The translations under genes were made by a program, and so were the position numbers. Below the pieces are notes generated by a model that did not search any database, was not told the DNA's origin, and saw only the letters and a list, made by a program, of their open reading frames with translations. Shown here piece after piece: positions 1 through 7,240 of a stretch of DNA of 64,000 nt (the stretch's first letter is position 1; each line of letters opens with the position of its first letter). Source of the stretch: Tepidicella xavieri (lineage in GTDB: Bacteria > Pseudomonadota > Gammaproteobacteria > Burkholderiales > Burkholderiaceae_C); the NCBI RefSeq assembly GCF_004363315.1, contig NZ_SNYL01000001.1, positions 139,885 to 203,884 of the forward strand. The letters run 5' to 3'.

Positions 1-1
1 G

Positions 2-55
2 GTGGCGCTGATGATGTGGGGGACGGCCGCCGCGTTGTTCGCCAGCCTGTTCTGA
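2..55 (+). CDS. C-terminal fragment of a small membrane protein, possibly LysE/ArgO-type exporter
   Basis: Only the last 17 codons and a TGA stop (53-55) are inside the window; the 5' part lies off the left edge. The visible tail (VALMMWGTAAALFASLF) is hydrophobic and resembles the final membrane helix of LysE/ArgO amino-acid exporters, which also end shortly after a V-x-x-V-M-W-like helix. A lysine or arginine exporter beside lysine catabolic genes would make sense, but this is inference from a very short fragment. It could be the end of any small integral membrane protein. Confidence 0.35.
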   Translation: MALMMWGTAAALFASLF

Positions 56-100
56 ACGTTTTGTCCATGATTCACCCGACCGATCTCTAGGATTTGCCTC

Positions 101-1786
101 ATGAAAACCCCTGCTGTCACACCTTCCCGCCGCCCGGCCGATGCGCCCATCACCGTGTTTGGCCCGGACTTTCCCTTCGCCTATGACGATTGGCTCACCC
201 ATGCGGCCGGCCTGGGCCAGTTGCCCGCCAGCCGCCACGGCACCGAGGTGGCCATCGTCGGCGCCGGCATGGCCGGGCTGACGGCCGCCTACGAGCTGAT
301 GAAGCTGGGCTTGAAGCCCGTGGTGTACGAGGCCTCGCGCATGGGTGGGCGGCTGCGCTCGCAGCCGTTCGAGGGCGGCAGCGGGGCGATTGCCGAGCTG
401 GGCGGCATGCGCTTTCCGCTGTCGTCCACGGGCTTTTACCACTACGTCCGCACGCTGGGCCTGCAGAGCCGCCCATTCCCCAACCCGCTGACGCCGGCGG
501 CCAACTGCACCGTCATCGACCTGGAGGGCCAGACCCACTGGGCGCGCACGCTGGAGGATCTGTCGCCGCTGTTCCGCGAGGTGGCGCAGGCCTGGAGCGA
601 CGCGCTGGAGGAAGGCGCGGGCTTCACCGAGCTGCAGACGGCCATGCGCCAGCGCGACGTCGAGCGCGTCAAGGCGCTGTGGAATGCGCTGGTGCCGCGC
701 TGGGACGACCGCACGTTTTACGACTTCGTCGCGCAGTCCAGCGCCTTCCAGCGCCTGAGCTTCCACCACCGCGAGGTGTTCGGCCAGGTGGGCTTTGGCA
801 CCGGCGGGTGGGATTCGGATTTTCCGAACTCGATGCTGGAAATCCTGCGCGTGGTGCTGACTGGCTGCGACGAGAACCAGCATCTGATCGTCGGCGGCGT
901 GCAGCAGGTGCCGCTCGGCCTGTGGCACCATGCGCCGCCGCATCTAGTGCACTGGCCGCAGGGCACGACGCTGGCCCGGCTGCACCACGGCGCGCCCAGG
1001 CCCGCGGTCAAGGCCATCCAGCGCGCCGGCAACGGCCAGCTGGAGGTCACCGACGCCTGGGGCGGCACGCGCCGCTTCGATGCGGTGCTGGTCACCTGCC
1101 AGAGCTGGCTGCTGACAACGCAGATCGCGTGCGAGGAGTCGCTGTTCTCGCAGAAGCTGTGGATGGCGCTGGACCGCACGCGCTACATGCAGTCGTCCAA
1201 GACCTTCGTGATGGTCGATCGCCCATTTTGGAACGACCTGCGCGCCAACGGCTGGCCGGTCATGGGCATGACGCTGACCGACCGCCTGACGCGTGGTACC
1301 TACCTGTTCGACAACGGGCCGGATCAGCCCGGGGTGATCTGCCTGTCCTACGCGTGGATGAGCGACGCGCTCAAAATGCTGCCGTACGACAGCGCCAAGC
1401 GCGTGCAGCTGGCGCTGGAGGCGCTGCGCAAGATCTATCCCGGCGTGGACATCGCCAGCCACATCATCGGCGACCCGATCACCATCTCGTGGGAGGCCGA
1501 CCCCTACTTCCTCGGCGCCTTCAAGGGCGCGCTGCCGGGCCACTACCGCTACAACCATCGCATGTACGGCCACTTCATGCAGGACGCGCTGCCCGAGCGC
1601 GAGCGCGGCATCTTCCTGGCCGGCGACGACATCTCCTTCACCCCCGCGTGGGTAGAGGGCGCGGTGCAGACGGCGCTCAATGCCGTCTGGGGCATCGTGC
1701 GCCACCTGGGCGGCACGAGCCACCCCGACAACCCCGGCCCCGGCGACTGGTACCCGCACATCGGCCCGGTGGCGCTGCCGGATTGA
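101..1786 (+). CDS. davB: L-lysine 2-monooxygenase (flavin amine oxidase family)
   Basis: Catalyses oxidative decarboxylation of L-lysine to 5-aminopentanamide (5-aminovaleramide) with O2 and FAD, the first step of the cytosolic 5-aminovalerate pathway. The 561-residue protein has the length of Pseudomonas putida DavB. From memory it matches that enzyme along its whole length, for example FGPDFPFAYDDW near the N-terminus, GQVGFGTGGWDSDFPNSMLE mid-protein and GDDISFTPAWVEGAVQT near the C-terminus. A dinucleotide-binding GAGMAG motif is at residues 54-59. ATG 101 gives the expected N-terminus. The next gene, 16 bases downstream, encodes the amidase of the following step. The wider family includes tryptophan and phenylalanine 2-monooxygenases, so substrate is inferred from overall similarity and the davA neighbour. 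Confidence 0.9.
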   Translation: MKTPAVTPSRRPADAPITVFGPDFPFAYDDWLTHAAGLGQLPASRHGTEVAIVGAGMAGLTAAYELMKLGLKPVVYEASRMGGRLRSQPFEGGSGAIAELGGMRFPLSSTGFYHYVRTLGLQSRPFPNPLTPAANCTVIDLEGQTHWARTLEDLSPLFREVAQAWSDALEEGAGFTELQTAMRQRDVERVKALWNALVPRWDDRTFYDFVAQSSAFQRLSFHHREVFGQVGFGTGGWDSDFPNSMLEILRVVLTGCDENQHLIVGGVQQVPLGLWHHAPPHLVHWPQGTTLARLHHGAPRPAVKAIQRAGNGQLEVTDAWGGTRRFDAVLVTCQSWLLTTQIACEESLFSQKLWMALDRTRYMQSSKTFVMVDRPFWNDLRANGWPVMGMTLTDRLTRGTYLFDNGPDQPGVICLSYAWMSDALKMLPYDSAKRVQLALEALRKIYPGVDIASHIIGDPITISWEADPYFLGAFKGALPGHYRYNHRMYGHFMQDALPERERGIFLAGDDISFTPAWVEGAVQTALNAVWGIVRHLGGTSHPDNPGPGDWYPHIGPVALPD

Positions 1787-1802
1787 ACGATACTTCCAGC
1801 CC

Positions 1803-2528
1803 ATGCGCGTCGCCCTCTGGCAGACCCCGCACCCGGCCGCCGGCGACGTGGCCGCGGCGCTGCGCCGGCTGGAGGACGCCGCCGCGCGCGCGGCGGCGCA
1901 AGGCGCGCAGTGGCTGGTGACGCCCGAGATGGCGCTGACCGGCTACCTGATCGCCCCCGAGCATCTGGCCGCGCTGGCCGAACCCGCCGACGGGCCGCTG
2001 GCGCAGGCGGTGGCCGCCATCGCGCAGCGCCACGGCCTCGGCATCGCCTACGGCTGGCCCGAGCGCCATCCCGACGACGCCAAGCCCTACAACGCCGTGC
2101 AGGCCATCGGGCCCGACGGCCAGCGGCTGGCCGTGCACCGCAAGGTGCACCTGTTCGGCGCGGCGGACCGGGCGCGCTTCACGGCGGGCGAGGCCGTGGC
2201 CGCGCCGTTCGAATGGGGCGGTTGGCGCATTGGCCTGCTGATCTGCTTCGACGTCGAGCAGCCCGCCGCGGTGCGGGCGCTGGCGCGGCAAGGCGCGCAG
2301 CTGATCCTGGCCCCCACCGCCAACATGCTGCCGTACGACGATGCGCCGTGCCTGACGCTGCCGCGCCTGGCCGCCGAGTCGCGCGTGGCCATCGCCTACG
2401 CCAACGCCTGCGGCGCGGAAGGCCACACGCGCTACGGCGGGCTGAGCCGCCTGGTGGGGGCGGATGGGCGGGTGGTGGCTGCGGCGGGCCGCGACGAAGC
2501 GTTGCTGCTGGGGCAGGTGCGCCGCTAA
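1803..2528 (+). CDS. davA: 5-aminopentanamidase (nitrilase superfamily amidase)
   Basis: Predicted to hydrolyse 5-aminopentanamide to 5-aminovalerate and ammonia, the second step after DavB. The 241-residue protein has the carbon-nitrogen hydrolase triad: Glu42 in TPEMALTGY, Lys114 in HRKVHLF and Cys148 in LLICFD. The PTANM(L)PYD stretch also matches DavA of P. putida (about 264 residues), so this copy is slightly shorter at the C-terminus. ATG 1803 is chosen because it gives the canonical MRVALWQ start, 16 bases after davB. davD and davT, which take 5-aminovalerate on to glutarate, are not in the window. The family contains many amidases; the davB partner drives the specific call. Confidence 0.85.
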   Translation: MRVALWQTPHPAAGDVAAALRRLEDAAARAAAQGAQWLVTPEMALTGYLIAPEHLAALAEPADGPLAQAVAAIAQRHGLGIAYGWPERHPDDAKPYNAVQAIGPDGQRLAVHRKVHLFGAADRARFTAGEAVAAPFEWGGWRIGLLICFDVEQPAAVRALARQGAQLILAPTANMLPYDDAPCLTLPRLAAESRVAIAYANACGAEGHTRYGGLSRLVGADGRVVAAAGRDEALLLGQVRR

Positions 2529-2563
2529 AGTTCAGCGCCCACAACACCTGCCGAAAACACCAG

Positions 2564-2580
2564 ACCCCGCAGAGCGGGGT
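2564..2580. terminator. Hairpin between convergent davA and tRNA-Ser
   Basis: A 7-bp perfect stem (ACCCCGC / GCGGGGT) with a 3-base loop lies between the davA stop and the 3' end of the minus-strand tRNA-Ser. It is followed by TTGTG on the plus side and CTGGTGTTTTC on the minus side, so neither flank has a long T run. It is placed to serve as a weak bidirectional terminator. Confidence 0.45.
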
Positions 2581-2622
2581 TTGTGCAGACCGATTGACCC
2601 TATCTCGTTCGAGGCTATGGGG

Positions 2623-2714
2623 TGGCGGAGAGAGAGGGATTCGAACCCTCGATACGGGAATACCCGTATACCGGATTTCGAGTCCGGCGCATTCGACCAC
2701 TCTGCCATCTCTCC
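2623..2714 (-). tRNA. tRNA-Ser, anticodon CGA
   Basis: The reverse complement begins GGAGAGATGGCAGAGTGG and ends TCTCTCCGCCA, giving a 92-base class II tRNA with paired acceptor stem, encoded CCA and a long variable arm typical of serine. The anticodon loop reads CT-CGA-AA between CCGGA and TCCGG, so it decodes UCG. A TAGAAT box (minus strand, 2736-2731) lies 16 bases upstream and could be the -10, although no convincing -35 is visible. Confidence 0.97.
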
Positions 2715-2742
2715 GCGTGTCGAAACTCGCATTCTAGCAGGC

Positions 2743-4041
2743 TCAGCTGGCTTCGCGCAGCGCGCGCAGCGCCGATTCGACGTCGGCGGCCGTCACGCCT
2801 TCGGCCATGGCCGCTTGGCGCTGCAAGTCCGGGCTGGCCGCCCAGCCGTGGGCTTTGAGTGCGGCCACGGCTTGTCCGGCCGCTTGGGGGGATGAGTGAC
2901 CGGCGCTTTGCAGCAGCACCCGGCCCTTGGCATCGGTCAACTTGAAATAGAACAGGCCGTCTGGCTCGCGGTATTGCTTGAAGGTGGGCAGGGCGGCTTT
3001 TTCGGCCTTGCTGGCCGGGGCCTGTGCGGCACGGGCTTGCAGGGGGCGCAGGCCCACCGCGTGGCGCAGTTGCCGGATGAAGGGGCTGGCCACGGCGCGG
3101 GCTTTGGCGGCGCCCGCCTGCAGGATGGCCTCGACCCGTTCGGGGTGCGCCATCAGTTCCTCGTAGGTGGCGCGCATGGGAGTGATTTCGCGGTCGATGC
3201 GCTCGAACAGCACCTCCTTGGCTTCGCCCCAGGCAATGCCTTCGGCGTAGGCCCGGGCCAGCGCCGCCGTCTCCTCCGGGGTGGCGAAGGCTTGGTAGAT
3301 CTGAAACAGCGCAGAGCCCTCGGTGGCCTTGGGCTCCCCCGGGGCTTTGGAGTCGGTGACGATGCCCATGATGAGCTTGCGCAACTGCTCGCGGGGGGCA
3401 AACAACGGGATGACGTTGTCGTAGCTCTTGCTCATTTTGCGGCCATCCAGGCCAGGCAGCGTCGCCACGCTGTCTTCGATCACCGCTTCGGGCAGGGTGA
3501 AGTGCTCGCCATAGAGGTGGTTGAAGCTGCTGGCCATGTCGCGCGCCATTTCGATGTGCTGGACCTGGTCGCGGCCCACGGGCACTTGGTGGGCGTTGAA
3601 CATGAGGATGTCGGCGGCCATCAGGACAGGGTACATAAACAGCCCGGCGCTGACGCCGTCATCGGGCTCGGCCCCGGCGGCGGCGTTTTTGTCGAGCATG
3701 GCCTTGTAGGCATGGGCGCGATTGAGCAGACCTTTGCCGCAGACGCAGGTGAGAAACCAGGTCAGTTCCGGAATTTCGGGCACGTCGGACTGGCGGTAGA
3801 AAGTCACGCGCTGCGGGTCCAGGCCGCAGGCGATCCAGGTGGCGGCGATCTCCAGTGTGGAGCGCTGCAGCCGGGCCGGGTCCTGGGTGGAGATCATGGC
3901 GTGGTAGTCGGCCAGGAACAGAAAGCTGTCCACCTGGGGCTGGCGGCTGGCGCGCACGGTCGGGCGGATGGCGCCGACGTAATTGCCCAGATGGGGGGTG
4001 CCTGAAGGCTTGATGCCGGTGAGGACGCGAACAGGGGTCAT
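2743..4041 (-). CDS. trpS: Tryptophan--tRNA ligase with C-terminal extension
   Basis: Charges tRNA-Trp in the cytoplasm. Class I signatures are present: TPHLGN (HIGH-type) at residues 15-20 and KMSKS at 202-206, with the usual TrpRS core up to about residue 335. The protein is 432 residues, roughly 100 longer than the E. coli enzyme. After a low-complexity linker, residues about 351-400 (from FKQYREPDGLFYFKL) resemble a small DUF1508/YegP-like fold. I believe similar extensions occur in other Burkholderiales TrpRS, but cannot verify this here. It is the last gene of a minus-strand run; the M50 protease gene ends 22 bases upstream of its start. Confidence 0.95.
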   Translation of the reverse strand: MTPVRVLTGIKPSGTPHLGNYVGAIRPTVRASRQPQVDSFLFLADYHAMISTQDPARLQRSTLEIAATWIACGLDPQRVTFYRQSDVPEIPELTWFLTCVCGKGLLNRAHAYKAMLDKNAAAGAEPDDGVSAGLFMYPVLMAADILMFNAHQVPVGRDQVQHIEMARDMASSFNHLYGEHFTLPEAVIEDSVATLPGLDGRKMSKSYDNVIPLFAPREQLRKLIMGIVTDSKAPGEPKATEGSALFQIYQAFATPEETAALARAYAEGIAWGEAKEVLFERIDREITPMRATYEELMAHPERVEAILQAGAAKARAVASPFIRQLRHAVGLRPLQARAAQAPASKAEKAALPTFKQYREPDGLFYFKLTDAKGRVLLQSAGHSSPQAAGQAVAALKAHGWAASPDLQRQAAMAEGVTAADVESALRALREAS

Positions 4042-4063
4042 GGCCTGAAAGAATGGGAGAAGG

Positions 4064-4732
4064 TTAGAACAGCACCCAGCGGATGGGGCTCAGCAGCAGT
4101 TCGATGACGCCGGCCGTGACGTTCATCAGCGGGCGCAGCCAATAGGTGCCCAGGATGCCCGTGAGCACCAGGGCCAGCACGATGAAAAAACCAAAAGGTT
4201 CGATGCGGGAAACCGTCATCGCTTGGCGCAAGGGCAGCAGTCCCACCAGGATGCGGCCGCCATCGAGCGGCGGCAGGGGGAACATGTTCAGCGCGAACAG
4301 CACCAGATTGACCAGCAGCCCGGCCCGTGCCATCTCCAGGAAGAACCGCTCCTGCACGCCAGCGGCCACCAGCAGATAGCCAAACACCACCCACATCACG
4401 GCCATGACCACGTTGGCGCCCGGGCCCGCGAGGGCGACCCAGATCATGTCGCGCTTGGGGTGGCGCAGCTGCCCGAAGTTCACCGGCACCGGCTTGGCAT
4501 AGCCGAACAAAAACGCCCCGCTGGTGGCAAACAGCAGCAGCAGCGGCATGGCGATGGTGCCCAGGGGGTCGATGTGCTTGAGCGGGTTGAGCGTGATGCG
4601 GCCGAGCAGCCAGGCCGTGTTGTCGCCGAAATGGCGCGCGGCATAGCCGTGCGCGGCCTCGTGCACGGTGATGGCGAAGAGGACCGGGATGGCGTAGATC
4701 GCCACGGTCTGCATGATGGAGGCGATGTCCAT
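4064..4732 (-). CDS. Site-2 protease family (M50) membrane metalloprotease
   Basis: A 222-residue multi-pass membrane protein with the M50 zinc protease signatures: HEAAH at residues 24-28 inside the first hydrophobic segment, and NMFPLPPLDGGR at 149-160 carrying the third zinc ligand Asp157. It belongs to the short PDZ-less, YwhC/Rv-type branch rather than RseP, so a role in RseA cleavage is not implied. Its substrate is unknown. It lies between the YciO-like gene (24-base gap) and trpS (22-base gap) on the same strand, an arrangement I recall as common in Burkholderiales. Confidence 0.88.
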   Translation of the reverse strand: MDIASIMQTVAIYAIPVLFAITVHEAAHGYAARHFGDNTAWLLGRITLNPLKHIDPLGTIAMPLLLLFATSGAFLFGYAKPVPVNFGQLRHPKRDMIWVALAGPGANVVMAVMWVVFGYLLVAAGVQERFFLEMARAGLLVNLVLFALNMFPLPPLDGGRILVGLLPLRQAMTVSRIEPFGFFIVLALVLTGILGTYWLRPLMNVTAGVIELLLSPIRWVLF

Positions 4733-4755
4733 GGGCGTATTCTCTCAGGTGGCCT

Positions 4756-5391
4756 TCACAGACCCAGCGCCGCCAGGGGGCCGGCGCCTTCGCGCAGGAC
4801 TTCGGGGCTGCCGCCGGTGGCCATCGGGGTGAGGTCCACCACCGTGGTGGGCGCCAGCGGGCAGGCGCCCGCGTCGATGACGGCGGCCAGTTCGTGCTCG
4901 AAGCGCTCGCGGATCTCGTGCGCATCGTTCATGGGCTCGGATTCGCCCGGCGCAATGAGCGTGGTGGCCAGCAGCGCCGCGCCGTGCCACTCCAGCAGGG
5001 CCTGCAAGGCTTTGTGGTCGGGCACCCGCAGGCCGATGGTTTTGCGCGAGGGGTGGCTCACCCGCCGCGGCACCTCCTTGCTGGCCTCCAGCACGAAGGT
5101 GTAAGGCCCCGGCGTGCCCAGCTTGAGCAGCCGGAACTGGCGGTTGTCCACCCGCGCGTACTGGGCGAGTTCGCTCAGGTCGCGGCACAGCAGGGTCATG
5201 TGGTGCTTGTCGTCCACGCCACGGATGCGGCGCAGCCGGTCGGCGGCGGCCTTGTCGTCCAGGTGGCAGACGAGCGCGTAGCTGGAATCGGTCGGCACGG
5301 CCAGCACGCCGCCCTGGTTGAGCAACTGCACCGCTTGCTTGAGCAGTCGGGCCTGGGGGTTGTCCGGGTGGACTTCAAAGTATTGCGACAT
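4756..5391 (-). CDS. yciO: YciO-like Sua5/YrdC-family protein
   Basis: A 211-residue protein of the L-threonylcarbamoyladenylate synthase fold (Sua5/TsaC/YciO), which in TsaC makes TC-AMP for tRNA t6A37. Internal motifs (MTLLCRDLSELAQYARVDN, FVLEASKEVPRR, RKTIGLRVPDHKALQALLE) match E. coli YciO more closely than TsaC. YciO's physiological role is less clear, so this should not be assumed to be the essential t6A enzyme. ATG 5391 gives the start MSQYFEVHPDNP, matching the family; the open frame extends far upstream only as a shadow of the transporter gene. YciO and YciV-type PHP genes also neighbour each other in E. coli. Confidence 0.85.
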   Translation of the reverse strand: MSQYFEVHPDNPQARLLKQAVQLLNQGGVLAVPTDSSYALVCHLDDKAAADRLRRIRGVDDKHHMTLLCRDLSELAQYARVDNRQFRLLKLGTPGPYTFVLEASKEVPRRVSHPSRKTIGLRVPDHKALQALLEWHGAALLATTLIAPGESEPMNDAHEIRERFEHELAAVIDAGACPLAPTTVVDLTPMATGGSPEVLREGAGPLAALGL

Positions 5392-5420
5392 AGGGCGATT
5401 GTCCCATTCGGCGGGCGGCC

Positions 5421-6305
5421 TCAGTCGCCATCCACCCTGGGGGTGCGCGCGGTCAGCCAGGCCATGGTGGCGCCGCAGACCACGATCATGCCAATGCCCC
5501 CAAACTCCAGCGCCCCCGGCACGTGGTCGAACACCAGCCAGCCCGCGAACACGGCGAAACCCACTTGGGCATAGAGGTAGGGGGCCAAGGTGGCTGCCGG
5601 CGCCCGGGCAAACGCCTGGATCAGCAGAAAATGCCCAATCGTGCCCATGAGGCCGGCCAGACACAGCAGGGCCAGCGTTCGCCCGTCCGGGATGGCTTGC
5701 CAGATCCAGGGCAGTGCCAGGCTGATGAGCAGCGCGCCTGACCAGCCGGTGTAGAAGTGCATGGTCATGGCGTCTTCGGTGCGGGCCATGCGGCTGGTCA
5801 GGATCTGGAACACCGCGTAGAACAGCACCATCACCAGCGGGATCGCCACCGGCCAGCCGATGGCCTGACCCGTCGGCTGGATGACCAGCAAGGCCCCGCC
5901 GAAGCCGCCGAGCACGAGCAGCCAGCGCAGCCCGTTGACGCGCTCCTTCAGGAACACCGCCGCCAGCAGCGTGACCACCAGCGGCGTGAGCATGATGATG
6001 GCCGTGAATTCGCCCAGCGGCATGTAGATCAAGCTGACGAAGCCCAGGACGCTGACCGTCAGCAACAGCCCCCCGCGCACGGCGTGCAGCACCGGGTGCC
6101 GCGTGGTCAGCGAGCGCCAGCCGCGGGTGGGCAGCACCACGCCGGTCATCACCACCGCCTGAAACAGGTAGCGGAACCAGACCACCAGCAGCACCGAAAC
6201 CGTGGCGCTCAATACCTTGACGGTGGTGTCTAGCGCGGCGAAGCAGGCCACGGCCGCAATCAGAAACATCACCCCCAGCAGGGGGCGGGCATGGGTAGGG
6301 GTCAT
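5421..6305 (-). CDS. DMT-superfamily (EamA) transporter
   Basis: A 294-residue integral membrane protein with about ten hydrophobic helices arranged as two EamA repeats (roughly residues 8-140 and 155-285), ending in a short charged tail. The family exports or imports small metabolites across the inner membrane. Nothing in the sequence identifies the substrate. It starts 3 bases after the stop of the PHP phosphatase gene, so the two are probably co-transcribed, with the YciO-like gene 29 bases further on. Confidence 0.88.
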   Translation of the reverse strand: MTPTHARPLLGVMFLIAAVACFAALDTTVKVLSATVSVLLVVWFRYLFQAVVMTGVVLPTRGWRSLTTRHPVLHAVRGGLLLTVSVLGFVSLIYMPLGEFTAIIMLTPLVVTLLAAVFLKERVNGLRWLLVLGGFGGALLVIQPTGQAIGWPVAIPLVMVLFYAVFQILTSRMARTEDAMTMHFYTGWSGALLISLALPWIWQAIPDGRTLALLCLAGLMGTIGHFLLIQAFARAPAATLAPYLYAQVGFAVFAGWLVFDHVPGALEFGGIGMIVVCGATMAWLTARTPRVDGD

Positions 6306-6308
6306 GGG

Positions 6309-7160
6309 TCAGTGGATGCGGTCGGCCAGTAAGTCCCACACGGGGGTGAGCCGGCCTTCCAGATAGGGCAGGGCGCCCAGGTCGCAGTGGCTTTCGTCGG
6401 GGCTGTGGAAGTCGCTGCCGCGGGAAGCGGCCAACCCGAATTCGAGGGCCATGTCGGCATACTTCACATATTCGGCGGCGCTGTGGCTGCCGGTGACGAC
6501 TTCCACCGCCTGGCCGCCGTGGGCTTTGAACTCGGTGAACAGGGCGTATTCCTGGGTGGGGCTGTGGGCGTAGCGCGCGGGATGGGCGATCACCGCCACG
6601 CCGCCCGCTTCACGGATCCAGCGCACCGCATCGCCCAGCTTGGCCCAGCGGTGCGGCACGTAACCGGGCTTGCCTTCGGTGAGGAAGCGGCGAAAGACCT
6701 CGTTCGTGTCTTTACAGACGCCGGTCTCCACCAAGAAGCGCGCGAAATGGGTGCGGGAGATGAGTTCCGGGTTGCCCACGTATTTGAGCGCCCCTTCGTA
6801 GGCGCCGGCGATGCCGGCCTTGGCCAGCTGTTCGGCCATTTCCTGGGCGCGCTCGCCACGTCCGCCCCGCGTGCGCCGCAGGCCCTCCACGAGGACGGGA
6901 TGGTCGGGGTCGAAGCCCAGCCCGACGATGTGCACCGTCACTTCCACGAAAGTGACCGAGATTTCCACGCCCGTGAGGTAGCGCAGCCCTTGCGCCTGGG
7001 CGGCCGCCCGGGCGCGATGCTGGCCGCCGATCTCGTCGTGGTCGGTCAACGCCCACAGCTCCACGCCGTTGGCCTTGGCACGGGCCGCCAGGGCCTCGGG
7101 TTCGAGCGTGCCGTCGGAAACGGTGGAGTGGCAGTGCAGATCGGCGTTGAGGATGGACAT
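6309..7160 (-). CDS. PHP-domain phosphatase, YciV/RnmB-like (3',5'-nucleoside bisphosphate phosphatase / RNase AM)
   Basis: A 283-residue PHP-superfamily metallophosphoesterase. Metal-binding signatures are visible: DLHCHSTVSDG at residues 7-17, LTDHDEIGG at 39-46, GVEISVTF, IAHPARYAHS and a C-terminal GSDFHSPDESHCDLG. The layout matches E. coli YciV (RNase AM), which dephosphorylates pAp and trims 5' ends of rRNA precursors; the activity here is inferred. It is the first gene of the minus-strand group ending in trpS and is divergent from murJ, with an 80-base intergenic region. Confidence 0.88.
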   Translation of the reverse strand: MSILNADLHCHSTVSDGTLEPEALAARAKANGVELWALTDHDEIGGQHRARAAAQAQGLRYLTGVEISVTFVEVTVHIVGLGFDPDHPVLVEGLRRTRGGRGERAQEMAEQLAKAGIAGAYEGALKYVGNPELISRTHFARFLVETGVCKDTNEVFRRFLTEGKPGYVPHRWAKLGDAVRWIREAGGVAVIAHPARYAHSPTQEYALFTEFKAHGGQAVEVVTGSHSAAEYVKYADMALEFGLAASRGSDFHSPDESHCDLGALPYLEGRLTPVWDLLADRIH

Positions 7161-7240
7161 GACCGATCCATTGTAGGGGCAAGGGCCAAGCTCTGCTGAC
7201 GCGCGGGTGTCTGCCCCGGCCCACGGCTACACTTCGTGCC

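Noticed and set aside
190-1920. A 576-codon plus-strand frame overlapping davB
   Set aside because: Arg/Gly/Ala-rich frameshifted reading of davB; the davB frame matches a known enzyme throughout.
101-2528. Reading the first two genes as an auxin pathway (tryptophan monooxygenase plus indoleacetamide hydrolase)
   Set aside because: The oxidase matches lysine 2-monooxygenase across its length, and the amidase is of the nitrilase type like DavA, not the amidase-signature family of IaaH.
4064-4732. Assigning the M50 protease as RseP in the sigma-E pathway
   Set aside because: It is far from rpoE, only 222 residues long and lacks the PDZ domains of RseP.
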